From Gammaproteobacteria bacterium (GTDB taxonomy: Bacteria; Pseudomonadota; Gammaproteobacteria; Pseudomonadales; Azotimanducaceae), in assembly GCA_026707905.1 (NCBI GenBank), contig JAPOVY010000001.1, forward strand, positions 1 through 57,558: 57,558 nt of DNA. Reading direction: 5' to 3'. Under the pieces are notes generated by a model. It was given only the letters and a program-made list of their open reading frames with translations, had not been told where the DNA came from and searched no databases. Positions 18,746 through 28,504 of the stretch are shown piece after piece. Position 1 is the stretch's first letter; every line of letters begins with the position of its first letter. The translations under genes and the position numbers were made by a program.

Positions 18746-21676
18746 ATGGCACTACCAGAGCATGCAGTAAATCATGCGCTTGCGAGCGTGTTGAATAGGA
18801 TGCGTCAGACTTGGAATGCGACCGCTGAACTAACAGGACAGATAAGAGAGAATCGCTCTCTACGGATTGACCTGTTAGTCAACTCGCCTGGTGGTTCGTA
18901 TCTCGTAATCGAAAACGAGTATCAACCAGCGACTACAGTGGCGGCGGATGCAAAAAGCCGACTTGGTAAAACACTCGACGCGGACGGTACGACAATCTCT
19001 CAAGTCGTAGAACTGATTACCCCAGGCAACCTGAAAAACTGCCAGTCAATTGAAGAAGCCGAGCGCTTAATTCACCAAGTCGAATTTGGCTATGCGTTGC
19101 ACTTTGAGAATGTCCTGCCAAGCGAAGCAGCCGAAGCGAATCGACTAGTTGAACGAATTCCGCCGATCACAAACGCGTATTTACAAGGATCCATCTTTGC
19201 CCTGGCTGAGTTTTTGGCCCATGCGGGGCTTTGCGGCTCGCTTCTGGCGGAATCGATTGAGGAACTTGATCGTGGCGTTCAAGACTCTATCGGCATACTG
19301 AGTGACATTGCGCAAACTAACGATGATTTGAAAGCAAAGCTTGCGGACCTTCTGATGCAAGCGTTTTCCGACGATATTGCTCAAGGATTGGGTGTCGCGG
19401 TAACCGTGATCATAAATGCTGCGCTCTTTCAACAGCGCCTCGCTGTTCACTATGAGCAAGTTCGGAGCCTTCCTCAGCTCCATGCGAACGGCTTGCTTCA
19501 TCAAGCGGGTCTGATTGAACAGTGGAAAACGATCTGCGAGATTAACTACTGGCCCATATTCTCCATCGCAATCTCTGTGCTCGAAGCGATTAGCGACCCC
19601 TACGTCGCGTCACGATTTGTGAAACGCCTATTCGAAACGACTCAGAGGCTTACTGAACTTGGGATCGCCGATACCCATGATCTATGCGGCGTCGTGTTTC
19701 AACGGTTTATGACGGAACGCAAGTACCTTGCATCGTTCTATACAAAGCCCGAGTCAGCAACCTTGTTAGCGCATCTCGCTGTTCCAGATCACAATTGGAA
19801 CGAAGCGTCGATATACGAGAACTTTAGATTTGCTGATTTCGCTTGTGGCACGGGCGCGCTCGTTCACGCCGTATATCAACGAATAGCCAATTTGTCCGAA
19901 TTTACGGGCGGTGCGCCGCAGCTTCAACACGCACACATGATGGAGCAGAACATTACGGCAGCCGACATCGTGCCTTCCGCCGCGCACCTAACAGCTACGC
20001 TTTTATCCTCGATTTACCCGCAAATTACTTACACTGCCTCACGTGTGGTCGTACCTCAATATGGCGTGAATGCCGAAGATGGGCGTGTTCGGCTAGGATC
20101 GTTGGAGCTTCTTGATGAAGACGAATCGTTCCTCACGCTTTTTCCAAACACCAGCGATGCTCAAGTCGTCGGTCCGAAATCTACATCGAATGTGTCGTAT
20201 GAGCTATTGACGAAGCCTCAATCTCAAGACCTGGTCATTATGAATCCTCCGTACACACGAGCGATGTCAGATTGGATCGACGCGGCGCATGGCACATGGA
20301 AGCCGTTTCGAGCTCTTGGGAATTCCATCCAAGTACAGCAACAAATGCGTCAGCGCGAGAAGAAGATCACACGTGATATCGATTGTTACAACGGATATCA
20401 ATCAATGCCCTCGGCATTTTGCGGACTTGCTGATCGAATGCTCAAGGAAGGAGGGACTTTTGCATTCGTATTGCCTTCAACCAGTCTTCAAGGCATTTCT
20501 TGGCGTGGTTTCAGAAGTATGCTTGCAGAGCGATACAAGAACATACTTGTACTGAGCATCGCAGCAAATAATGCGCCTTCATGCGCATGGTCAGCCGATA
20601 CTGCTCTTGCAGAAGTGCTCATTGTTGCGACGAAGAAATCGCTTGACGAGAGAAAGATCCGTACGCAAGAAACCGCTGTACTAGTAAATCTCTATGCTCG
20701 ACCGTCAAATACCATGATCGCAGCCGCATACGCCTCACAAATCAAAAACTTAATGTCCTGGGAGAGTATTCGGTCTATTAACGAAGGTCCTCGGGGAGGT
20801 ACAGTAATTGAAGTCGGCAGCGAAACCGTAGGTGAGCTAGTATCGGTTCGTGTATCCGACTCACCTTGGCCGGACCTATGCATACGCGACTTCTCGTTGG
20901 CTCAGTTCGCAACTCAGCTGAATGAAGGATTCTTGTGGTTCCCACGCCACAAATCGCCAATGCGAAAGAAACTACCCATCTCGAGGATCGGCGAGTTTGC
21001 GACCGTGGGATTCGCCGACAACAACATTGCGAATAACCAAAACGCAGCATTTAAGCGAGTCAGCATTGGTCAAGTTGCCGACTATCCGATGGTATGGCGC
21101 AACGACTCAGGCTCGCAACGAAACATTGTCTTGAAACCAGACCAGGAAGGTCGGATTGTCCTCGGTCGCGAAAATCTAGCGTTTCGCATTTGGCAGCGTC
21201 GAAGTCGTTCACTCGTTGCGCGTGAGGTCGCCTATTCCTCCCAATCGTTGATTACCGGATTTGCATCGGAATCTGTCATCGGTGGTCGTGGCTGGCCAAA
21301 TGTGCAACTCGATAACGAAACTCAGGAGAAAGCGTTTGTACTCTGGGGAAATTGCACCCTCGGCGTCATCTCCTTTTGGTACTACTCAAGTCGTCAACAG
21401 GTCCGACGAAGCATTGTCACAGTAACAAGCATCAACTCCCTACCTTGGCTTGATCCGACAGCTTTGACCGACGAGCAGCTTGCGCGCATTGATGAGATTT
21501 TTGAGTTCTTCAAACAACGTTCATTCTATCGACTAAATCAAATGCCAGAGGACTCAGTTCGAGCAGAACTCGATCGTCGCCTACTCGTTGACGTACTTGG
21601 AATTCCAGCCTCAATTCTTAGATCAGTTCGATTACTTCAGAAGAAGTGGTGTGCGGAACCATCCATAAAAGGATAG
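18746..21676 (+). CDS. Probable Type IIG-like restriction-methylation protein (N6-adenine methylase with N-terminal nuclease-like domain)
   Basis: A 976-residue protein. The central adenine methyltransferase has motif I FACGTGAL near residue 364 and catalytic NPPY near 499, with YTKPES near 333 as the usual lead-in. The N-terminal 100 residues hold RIDLLV near 39 and VIENEYQ near 54, an order like the PD-(D/E)XK fold but with E-x-E in place of E-x-K, so cleavage activity is inferred only. The C-terminal 300 residues probably form the target-recognition part. No separate restriction, specificity, helicase or BREX gene is adjacent. It could be a single-chain restriction-modification enzyme, or an orphan methylase if the nuclease part is dead. 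It lies alone between acsA and a decayed region, on the plus strand, and its recognition sequence is unknown. Confidence 0.8.
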   Translation: MALPEHAVNHALASVLNRMRQTWNATAELTGQIRENRSLRIDLLVNSPGGSYLVIENEYQPATTVAADAKSRLGKTLDADGTTISQVVELITPGNLKNCQSIEEAERLIHQVEFGYALHFENVLPSEAAEANRLVERIPPITNAYLQGSIFALAEFLAHAGLCGSLLAESIEELDRGVQDSIGILSDIAQTNDDLKAKLADLLMQAFSDDIAQGLGVAVTVIINAALFQQRLAVHYEQVRSLPQLHANGLLHQAGLIEQWKTICEINYWPIFSIAISVLEAISDPYVASRFVKRLFETTQRLTELGIADTHDLCGVVFQRFMTERKYLASFYTKPESATLLAHLAVPDHNWNEASIYENFRFADFACGTGALVHAVYQRIANLSEFTGGAPQLQHAHMMEQNITAADIVPSAAHLTATLLSSIYPQITYTASRVVVPQYGVNAEDGRVRLGSLELLDEDESFLTLFPNTSDAQVVGPKSTSNVSYELLTKPQSQDLVIMNPPYTRAMSDWIDAAHGTWKPFRALGNSIQVQQQMRQREKKITRDIDCYNGYQSMPSAFCGLADRMLKEGGTFAFVLPSTSLQGISWRGFRSMLAERYKNILVLSIAANNAPSCAWSADTALAEVLIVATKKSLDERKIRTQETAVLVNLYARPSNTMIAAAYASQIKNLMSWESIRSINEGPRGGTVIEVGSETVGELVSVRVSDSPWPDLCIRDFSLAQFATQLNEGFLWFPRHKSPMRKKLPISRIGEFATVGFADNNIANNQNAAFKRVSIGQVADYPMVWRNDSGSQRNIVLKPDQEGRIVLGRENLAFRIWQRRSRSLVAREVAYSSQSLITGFASESVIGGRGWPNVQLDNETQEKAFVLWGNCTLGVISFWYYSSRQQVRRSIVTVTSINSLPWLDPTALTDEQLARIDEIFEFFKQRSFYRLNQMPEDSVRAELDRRLLVDVLGIPASILRSVRLLQKKWCAEPSIKG

Positions 21677-21699
21677 CTTGAGTTCAGGTGGTTCCGCAC
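21651..21699. repeat. 11-bp perfect inverted repeat at the 3' end of the methylase gene
   Basis: GTGCGGAACCA (21651-21661) and TGGTTCCGCAC (21689-21699) are exact reverse complements separated by 27 bases. The left arm lies within the last codons of the methylase gene, and the stop codon is in the loop. No T-run follows on either strand, so it is not a classical intrinsic terminator. It may mark a recombination scar, a stabilising 3' hairpin or a target site. Confidence 0.6.
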
Positions 21700-22348
21700 C
21701 TTGCTGAAGACGCTAAATTAGAAAACGGTACTTATAGTGGTGTCATCGCCGATATGCGAGTAGGCACTTTGTAGACGATCTGTTCTTATTTCTATCATGT
21801 AGTCAGATTCAAGCAAGGGTTGTTGGACTTTTACTCGATCACGTGCGGACCTTGGTCACGGACCGGTCTGTCCTAAATTCGCGCGACCGCGATGCCGTAG
21901 GCTCATTTATGGGTCATTACGATGCGTCATGCTACAGTTCGACTGCGGTCTTATGAGCGACGTTGGTTTCATAGTCTTCATCCGACGCGGTATTGTGGCG
22001 CGACTACCCGGGAACGACCGTTAGCACCGCACACTGGACGGCTACCTCGTAAGCGGGTGACTACGACGGCGGAGGCGGATAGGCTGGGCGCGCGATAAGG
22101 AGGGCGCTCCTGTGGTTCCGGTTTGTTCAGAACGATATCCTACCCGCACCCGGCGAGTGGAGCGGTCACGCTTCCGGTCCCGCAACCGAGCGGTCGTGAC
22201 AAAATCCCGACCCCGAAACCTCAATTGTCACCGATCGGCCCCAAAGACCATCGGAAACGTACGCAAAATCTCAATAAATTTGCTGGTCACAATCGACATA
22301 CGGGACTTGCGCCCCAGAAAGACTCACGTAAAGTAATCGGATCCCGGA
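21700..22348. other. Gene-free stretch of about 650 bases
   Basis: I see no gene here. Short open frames at 22112-22383 on the plus strand have no recognisable family, and their Arg/Pro-rich composition is what random frames give. Composition and codon pattern look unlike the dense core on either side. It is probably decayed sequence in the accessory region. Confidence 0.6.
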
Positions 22349-22582
22349 TCATCCAACTTTCGCTGAATGGTCTCTTGCAATAGTTAGCCCCGGATGCTTT
22401 TTCTGCACGATTGCAATAGCCTCGTTTAAATTCATTGCCTCTACGATTTCCGTAAAGCCCACCAGCGCCGGATGAAGCTCTTCCCCGTCTGAATTGACGT
22501 TGATCTCGCGATCCCAGAAATCGCGGTAGTCCTTTTCCCGACCTTCATGTATGACTGTGAACATGTATGTGTATTTCGACAT
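22349..22582 (-). CDS. Small hypothetical protein (77 residues)
   Basis: I do not recognise the family. The start at 22582 gives MSKYTYMFTVIHEGREKDY, with GGAA 9 bases upstream. A longer in-frame reading from 22618 is less likely. The sequence is soluble, mixed acidic and basic, and ends in AIVQKKHPGLTIARDHSAKVG, which looks like a folded alpha/beta protein rather than a random frame. No signal peptide or membrane segment is seen. It lies just downstream of and in the same direction as the broken DUF2971 gene. Confidence 0.55.
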   Translation of the reverse strand: MSKYTYMFTVIHEGREKDYRDFWDREINVNSDGEELHPALVGFTEIVEAMNLNEAIAIVQKKHPGLTIARDHSAKVG

Positions 22583-22713
22583 GTTAATTTTTCCGGGACC
22601 TGTTCGTTGCAATCTCACTTACCTGCACATAACAACAGTGCTCAGCGGCAAGCGGAACGCTGGTCCGCTGCAGAGAATTATTATGTTCGTCCTGCACGAT
22701 TACTGATTCAATC

Positions 22714-23631
22714 TTACGCACGTATAGGAATACCAGACTGTTTGATTTTCACAGATTGATAGCCATGCCGACTCAGTATTGCTGCAAGCGTGCGACTTTC
22801 TTCATCTGGGTCGGCGCATGGTCCAATAGTAATCGACTCAATCGGCAATTGACCTTCATTGAGAAAATCAATCTCAACATATGGCGTTAAACCATATCGA
22901 CCGGACCTGAATTTGTTTTCCAACAACAACGACGATGTGGACGGTTGGTATATCTGACGGTATTCAGCCTCTTCTTCAAATCCCTCATGCTTGACGACAC
23001 ATGCGACGATATTGAACGTTGCTGCCAGCATGCCGAGAAGGTAACCCACCTCCACCTCACCGAAATCACTTTTCGCCAAGAATTCCTCAACGCGATCAAG
23101 CAAACGCACCACAACAGCTTCAGCGACTTCCTCACGGTAGATGACTTTTTCGAGTAACGGCATCCGGCCATCTGTGGTTGCCATTTCACCAGACTTGAAT
23201 CCAATGCAATAACCAACACCTAGACCTGCGTATGCACGCCACTGGCTAAGCCGATTTACCTCAGATGAGTAACAAGCGATATATGTATCTACGGACACAA
23301 GGTTGGATATCGCTCTTTCGACGATTGGACGCGACTAGCGTTCCATATTTCCCCGCACCAATTGTTCCACCAACTCGACCCCGATTTCATATTCCATCGA
23401 ATCATTCATCCGGCTTACATGCGTAGCCCAGATCTTGCCGGATTCAAGCATTCCAATCAGTGCACTTGAGTTTGTATAGTGAAAAATCACATCTGCCGGA
23501 TTTGGTTCGATCAGATCTGCCAGTTCAAAACCTAGTGCTTTAGCCCACTCATCGATCTGGGCCACACGCCGTTGATATTCCGTCTCATTCATCGTTTGTT
23601 GTGTCGAGGAATCCACGAAGAACATAGCCAC
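22714..23631 (-). pseudogene. DUF2971 protein gene interrupted by one in-frame amber codon
   Basis: Two open segments in the same frame (23335-23631 and 22714-23298 on the minus strand) together read as one DUF2971 protein of about 305 residues. The N-terminal piece has the family hallmark IFHYTNSSALIGMLESGKIW and MNDSMEYEIG; the C-terminal piece has LSQWRAYAGLGVGYCIGF. They are separated by TAG (23335-23337) and 12 further sense codons, with no frameshift. The C-terminal piece could be restarted at a GTG (23298). DUF2971 has no established activity. A single nonsense change suggests recent inactivation; readthrough or a sequencing error is the alternative. Confidence 0.75.
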
Positions 23632-23890
23632 TGACTAACACGCAAGTCTACCCGATAGCGCGATACTGGGTCCTGTTTCGAGCAGGTCTGCGACAAACAT
23701 TGTGGAAGAGACCATTTGTCGCCTAGTGCATCATTCAGTCTGAATTACAGATGTTTCCGCGGCGTTCGTCTAGCTAGCGGCCCAGGAGCTGGACACTTGA
23801 AGTGCCGTTCTGGCGGTCGACTGGCAACCTCCGAAAGCGGCCGGAGTCTCCGCTGCGCGCAATGGCCCGCAGCTCTGAAATCGGAGCAAT

Positions 23891-24223
23891 TGTTAGGCGA
23901 CATCGAAACTGCCTTAAAAACGACTCCGAAACTGCCGGTGATTTTCGCGCGACCGTAGGCGGTCGCGGCGAAGTCTGTCACGATCATGGAGTTTCAGTAT
24001 GACGACGTTTTACCCATCCGATGCCATCGACCGCATCACGCCAACGGTGCAAGGTGCGTACACGATGAAGGGACCCGAGGAAGTCTTGACGATGAAGACC
24101 CTGCATGCCAAAGGCCATTCTCCATTGAAGATCGCGAAGCTGCTGGGGTGCAGTCACCATACGGTGTTGCGCTATGTCAGGAACGGTTTCGACGCCGCAC
24201 CGCGGGAACTTAGGTATAGATAG
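23891..24223 (+). mobile_element. IS21-family insertion sequence relic (left end plus istA fragment)
   Basis: A probable left end starts with TG at 23891, followed by two direct copies of CGAAACTGCC (23904-23913 and 23927-23936) 23 bases apart, as in the multiple terminal repeats of IS21 elements. A small hairpin, GCGACCG-TAGG-CGGTCGC (23949-23966), follows. An open frame then encodes the start of an IstA-like transposase. No istB, no remainder of istA and no right end are present. The element is dead and strongly truncated. Confidence 0.6.
23999..24223 (+). pseudogene. istA N-terminal fragment (IS21 transposase helix-turn-helix)
   Basis: Only 74 residues remain. The segment EEVLTMKTLHAKGHSPLKIA followed by KLLGCSHHTVLRYVRNG is the N-terminal helix-turn-helix of IstA-type transposases. 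The DDE catalytic core is absent: the frame ends at TAG near 24221 after a few unrelated residues. It cannot catalyse transposition. Confidence 0.7.
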
Positions 24224-24753
24224 GATGAAAGCTGTACAAGAGATTTAGGGATTTCTATTACACTACACTCGGCTCCAGAACGATACTAGTATCTCGCCTA
24301 CGAACAACAATCAATGCGGCGGGCGGCGAATCACAACCTAAGCTCGTACAGTGCGCAACACTCTGTAAGGTGATCAGCCTTGACTGCGCGCGAGTCCTCG
24401 CACTTTCGCTAAAAATCCATCGTACGCTAAAGCGTGGAAGCCAGTTGAACGAGGTAAATACGGAAATTTGTAGCAAGGTACGCCATTAGCTTAATCGGTC
24501 ATTCGGGACCGTACAAAGATACAAGGCAACGTCGAAGACTCGTAATCCAATCTGAAAAGTAAGTCGGTCTATGTGGACTGAAATTTCCCAAAAACAAATC
24601 CCAAAGTTAAACTCATCGATTCGCGTACATCTATACGAATGTGAAAGGGAGCGAGGCAGCACTTCAATATCCCATGTCGCGACCTCGTATCGAACCAGTC
24701 GTTGAGACTCGCAATCAATCCTGTGCGTTCACCTCCGTTCGATCTAACGCACC
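24224..24753. other. Gene-free stretch of about 530 bases downstream of pnp
   Basis: No gene, RNA or clear terminator is seen. The short minus-strand frame at 24258-24476 has no recognisable motif. The stretch probably combines the decayed flank of the IS21 relic with the pnp 3' region. Confidence 0.55.
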
Positions 24754-26880
24754 TTAACCGAAGGACGCGTCCTCAGTTTCCGAACCTTCCGAATCCGCGT
24801 CGTCTACTTGTTCAACATCCTTCATGGTAAGAGAAATCCGACCACGATTGTCAATTTCAGAAACTCTTACCCGTAGTTCTTGATTGTCGCTGATTCGATC
24901 TCGGACGTTGTTGACACGCTCGTGCGCTATTTGCGAGATGTGCAATAGACCGTCCTTCCCCGGTAGGATATTGACGAACGCGCCGTAGTCCTCAATGCGT
25001 CTTACAACGCCGGTGTAGATCTGGCCGACTTCTGCGTCCGCAACGATCTCTTCTATCCGCGCCTTAGCTGCTTGCATATCCGGGCGCGATTCAGCAAATA
25101 TCGTGACTGTGCCGTCGTCCTTTAGGTCGACAACTGCATTGGTGTCCGCCTGAATTGACTTGATCACCGCACCACCTTTACCGATCACGTCCCGAACCTT
25201 GTCCGGTGCGATGCTCATGACAACAGAGGCCGGCGCAGACTCTGGTGGTTCGGCTCGCGGTTCTGCGATGACGCCGTTCATGTGATCGAGAATATGTAAA
25301 CGTGCGTCTCGTGCCTGATTAAGAGCTTGCTCCATGATCACGTCGGTGATGCCCTCAATCTTGATGTCCATCTGCAAAGCAGTAACGCCGTTAGCAGTAC
25401 CTGCAACTTTGAAATCCATGTCGCCAAGGTGATCTTCATCACCCAAAATATCGGTCAAAACGGCCGCGCGTTCACCTTCTAGCACAAGCCCCATCGCGAC
25501 ACCGGCTACGGCCGCGCGAATGGGAATTCCTGCGTCCATCAAAGCCAGAGACGTGCCACAAACACTCGCCATTGAGCTAGAGCCATTGCTTTCCGTTATT
25601 TCGGAGACCACACGAATCGTGTACGGATAGTCCTCAGCACTTGGCAACATCGGCTCAATTGCACGGCGAGCCAGACGTCCATGACCAATCTCCCGCCGCT
25701 TAGGAGAACCGAGTATGCCGGCTTCGCCTACGCTGTACGGAGGGAAGTTGTAGTGCAACATGAACTTGTCAAAGGTTGTACCGGACAATCCTTCAATTAA
25801 CGCGGAATCTTTGTCTGGTCCTAATGTGGCCACCACAATCGCTTGTGTTTCGCCGCGCTGGAAAAGAGCAGACCCGTGCGCTTTTGGTAACAAACCAACC
25901 TCGACGTCCAGATTGCGCACATCGGTGGTGGTTCGACCGTCAATCCGTGGTTCACCATCGAGTACGCGCTCACGAACGATCTTTTTCTCAAACGATGCGA
26001 ATGCGTCGGCTACCTCATCGGCGTCAAAACCTTCGAGTTCATCTACAGCCTTGCGACGCAAGTCATTGACTTGCGAAAGACGAGACGTTTTATCTGTTAT
26101 CCGATAAGCATCGCCAAGTTGCGTGCCGACGCAGTTGGTTAATGCCTCATTCAACCCGTCGTTGCTTGGTGGGGGCTCGAATTCCCATGCTGGTTTACCG
26201 GCCTTGCTCGCAAGTCGTTTGATCGCTTCGATCTGCACCTGCATTTCTGCGTGTGCAAAAAGAACCGCCCCAAGCATTGTGTCCTCAGGCAACTCATGAG
26301 CTTCTGATTCGACCATGAGTAAAGCGGATTCAGTGCCTGCTACGACCATGTTGAGCTTGGACTTTTCAAGATCGTCGTACGATGGGTTGAGAAGGTATAG
26401 ATTCTGAGCAGGATCGAATCCAATCCGCGCGCCTCCAATCGGACCGTGGAAAGGTATTCCCGAGATTGCTAACGCAGCAGAACAACCTATCATCGACAAA
26501 ACATCAGGGTCGTGGGTCTTATCCGCCGACATAACGGTCGCAACAACATGGACTTCGTTTAAGAAGCCCTTCGGGAATAACGGCCGTAATGGCCGATCGA
26601 TCAAACGACTTGTAAGGGTTTCTTTCTCAGAAGGACGCCCTTCGCGTCGGAAAAAGCCGCCGGGGATCTTGCCCGACGCATACATTTTTTCTTGATAGTT
26701 GACCGTGAGTGGGAAGAAATCCTGCCCAGGTCTCGCGTGAGGCGCACCGACTACCGTGCAAAGCACAACGGTGCCGCCCATGCTAGCCATAACTGCGCCG
26801 GTTGCTTGTCTTGCAACACGACCAGTTTCTAATACGACGGTTTCGCCAGCTAGCTCAAATTGTTCTTTAACAATACTCAA
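24754..26880 (-). CDS. pnp: Polyribonucleotide nucleotidyltransferase (PNPase)
   Basis: Phosphorolytic 3'-5' exoribonuclease of the RNA degradosome. The 708-residue protein has two RNase PH domains (about 1-230 and 310-540), a KH domain ([13 protein letters not shown] near 565) and a C-terminal S1 domain ([20 protein letters not shown] near 615). The core motifs [21 protein letters not shown] (split near residues 57-77) and [13 protein letters not shown] are intact. It ends in an acidic tail. It lies 14 bases after rpsO and closes the rimP-nusA-infB-rbfA-truB-rpsO-pnp operon, a conserved order in gammaproteobacteria. Confidence 0.98.
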   Translation of the reverse strand: MSIVKEQFELAGETVVLETGRVARQATGAVMASMGGTVVLCTVVGAPHARPGQDFFPLTVNYQEKMYASGKIPGGFFRREGRPSEKETLTSRLIDRPLRPLFPKGFLNEVHVVATVMSADKTHDPDVLSMIGCSAALAISGIPFHGPIGGARIGFDPAQNLYLLNPSYDDLEKSKLNMVVAGTESALLMVESEAHELPEDTMLGAVLFAHAEMQVQIEAIKRLASKAGKPAWEFEPPPSNDGLNEALTNCVGTQLGDAYRITDKTSRLSQVNDLRRKAVDELEGFDADEVADAFASFEKKIVRERVLDGEPRIDGRTTTDVRNLDVEVGLLPKAHGSALFQRGETQAIVVATLGPDKDSALIEGLSGTTFDKFMLHYNFPPYSVGEAGILGSPKRREIGHGRLARRAIEPMLPSAEDYPYTIRVVSEITESNGSSSMASVCGTSLALMDAGIPIRAAVAGVAMGLVLEGERAAVLTDILGDEDHLGDMDFKVAGTANGVTALQMDIKIEGITDVIMEQALNQARDARLHILDHMNGVIAEPRAEPPESAPASVVMSIAPDKVRDVIGKGGAVIKSIQADTNAVVDLKDDGTVTIFAESRPDMQAAKARIEEIVADAEVGQIYTGVVRRIEDYGAFVNILPGKDGLLHISQIAHERVNNVRDRISDNQELRVRVSEIDNRGRISLTMKDVEQVDDADSEGSETEDASFG

Positions 26881-26894
26881 TAGTTACTCCGTGA

Positions 26895-27164
26895 CTACCG
26901 ACGGAGACCTAGTTTCTGAATCAACGTCGAATAACGCTCGTATTCGTTTCGACTTAGGTAATCTAGCAACTTCCTTCGCTGGTCCACCATCGCTTTTAGT
27001 CCTCGTCGCGAGTGATGGTCCCCTTTATGGGTGTTGAAATGCTCCTGAAGGGAATTGATATTTGCCGTTAGCAGCGCGATTTGGACCTCGGGAGAACCGG
27101 TGTCGTCTTCGCTCCGCTTGTATTCAGATACAACTTTTTCTTTGGTCTCGGCGGTTAGTGCCAT
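26895..27164 (-). CDS. rpsO: Ribosomal protein S15
   Basis: 89-residue primary 16S-binding protein of the 30S subunit. [13 protein letters not shown] near residue 20, the HSRRGL segment near 50 and RRKLLDYL near 62 are standard S15 motifs. It lies between truB (6-base gap) and pnp (14-base gap), the usual position. Confidence 0.98.
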   Translation of the reverse strand: MALTAETKEKVVSEYKRSEDDTGSPEVQIALLTANINSLQEHFNTHKGDHHSRRGLKAMVDQRRKLLDYLSRNEYERYSTLIQKLGLRR

Positions 27165-27170
27165 GTTTAC

Positions 27171-28112
27171 TCAATGGGATGGTGAATGGTTTGAGGCTAC
27201 GAGTCGGCGAGGGGCCACGTGGCCGCTTTCGATTTCGCCAATGCCTAAAAAATTGAACTCTCCATCTGCGCGTTCTTCGAGTAGTCTTACCCAACCGCGC
27301 GTAGGAGAGCATGGAGGAACAGGGACAGCCTGTCCCTGTCGCACTAGATATGCTGTGGGACGCGGCAATTTTATATCAAGCCAACCCTCAACCATCGACG
27401 AAACAGGTCTCAAAAACTCGTCAATTTGGCAGTTGTTCTTAGCTTCTACGAGATGTTTGAAGGTCACACAGTCCCGTTTTCTGAAATGTCCAACCTGAAG
27501 CCTATCCAGCTTGGACACGTGTGCGCCGCACCCGATGGCGTCGCCAATGTCCGCGACGAGGGTTCTTATATACGTGCCTTTAGTGCATTCAACGGCAAGC
27601 TCGAATGAGTTCCCCTCGAATTGCTTCAGCTCGTTCCTATAGATTGTGATTCGACGCGCCGCACGTTCAACTTCAATTCCCTGTCTCGCTAGCTTGTACA
27701 AGCGCTGTCCGTCGCGTTTGATTGCAGAATACATTGAAGGTATCTGATCAATCTCGCCCCGAAATGACTCAAGTACGTCTTCGATTTGACTGCGGCCGAG
27801 CTGCGGCACGGCTTTTCTTGCCGTGACAGTACCGTCCGCATCTCCCGTATCAGTCGCAACACCCAGCTGGACACCTACTTCGTATGTCTTGTTGGCGTTG
27901 AGACTATATTGTGAGAATTTCGTTGCCTCGCCGAAACACAGTGGTAGTACACCCGTTGCACGCTGGTCGAGGGTACCCGTGTGCCCGACTTTTCGAGCGT
28001 TGAATAGACGCTTGACGCGTTGGACTGCGTGATTAGAAGTCCATCCGAGTGGCTTATCGAGCACGATGACGCCGTCAACGACGCGACCGCTCGACCTCAA
28101 GCGTCGTCCCAT
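27171..28112 (-). CDS. truB: tRNA pseudouridine55 synthase
   Basis: Makes pseudouridine 55 in the T-loop of tRNAs. The 313-residue protein has VIVLDKPLGWTSN near residue 15 and the catalytic segment GHTGTLDQRATGVLPL near 42, with the nucleophile Asp in TLD. The consensus has Pro or Ala after that Asp; here it is Gln. A PUA-like C-terminal region is present. It begins 2 bases after the rbfA stop and ends 6 bases before rpsO. Confidence 0.97.
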   Translation of the reverse strand: MGRRLRSSGRVVDGVIVLDKPLGWTSNHAVQRVKRLFNARKVGHTGTLDQRATGVLPLCFGEATKFSQYSLNANKTYEVGVQLGVATDTGDADGTVTARKAVPQLGRSQIEDVLESFRGEIDQIPSMYSAIKRDGQRLYKLARQGIEVERAARRITIYRNELKQFEGNSFELAVECTKGTYIRTLVADIGDAIGCGAHVSKLDRLQVGHFRKRDCVTFKHLVEAKNNCQIDEFLRPVSSMVEGWLDIKLPRPTAYLVRQGQAVPVPPCSPTRGWVRLLEERADGEFNFLGIGEIESGHVAPRRLVASNHSPSH

Positions 28113-28114
28113 AT

Positions 28115-28504
28115 TTACGAGGATCGAACTCGAGCCAGCAACTCCTCGATGCGATTTGCTTCTGCTTCCGTTCTGTCGAAATGGAAGCGTAGTTCCGGTG
28201 TTGTTCTCATGCTATGGCGTTGCGCAAGTTCTGAACGGAAAAACCCTGCGGCGTTCCGCATGACCGAGATAAGTTCGTCCTCTGACGACGCTTCTGAAGC
28301 GCCACTGCATGCTACATATACGTCAGCGTACGCCAAGTCTCTTGAAACTCTAACGTCCGAGATCGTTACATCTGCCGCTGTGACTCGAGGGTCACGCATT
28401 TTGTGCCGAAGGAGATCAGTAAGTTCAACGCGTATGAAATCCGCTACACGCAGCTCACGCCCAAAATTCTTGGGTCGGTGATATAGCTTCTGTTTCGCGC
28501 TCAC
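28115..28504 (-). CDS. rbfA: Ribosome-binding factor A
   Basis: Cold-shock-linked 30S maturation factor with a KH-like fold. The 129-residue length and segments [10 protein letters not shown] near residue 32, [19 protein letters not shown] near 45 and [22 protein letters not shown] near 105 are typical. The start overlaps the infB stop by four bases (ATGA), which couples their translation. Confidence 0.96.
   Translation of the reverse strand: MSAKQKLYHRPKNFGRELRVADFIRVELTDLLRHKMRDPRVTAADVTISDVRVSRDLAYADVYVACSGASEASSEDELISVMRNAAGFFRSELAQRHSMRTTPELRFHFDRTEAEANRIEELLARVRSS

Noticed and set aside
22112-22383. Overlapping plus-strand frames of 74 and 86 residues in the gene-free stretch
   Set aside because: No family similarity, no ribosome binding site, and both frames are equally open, as expected by chance.
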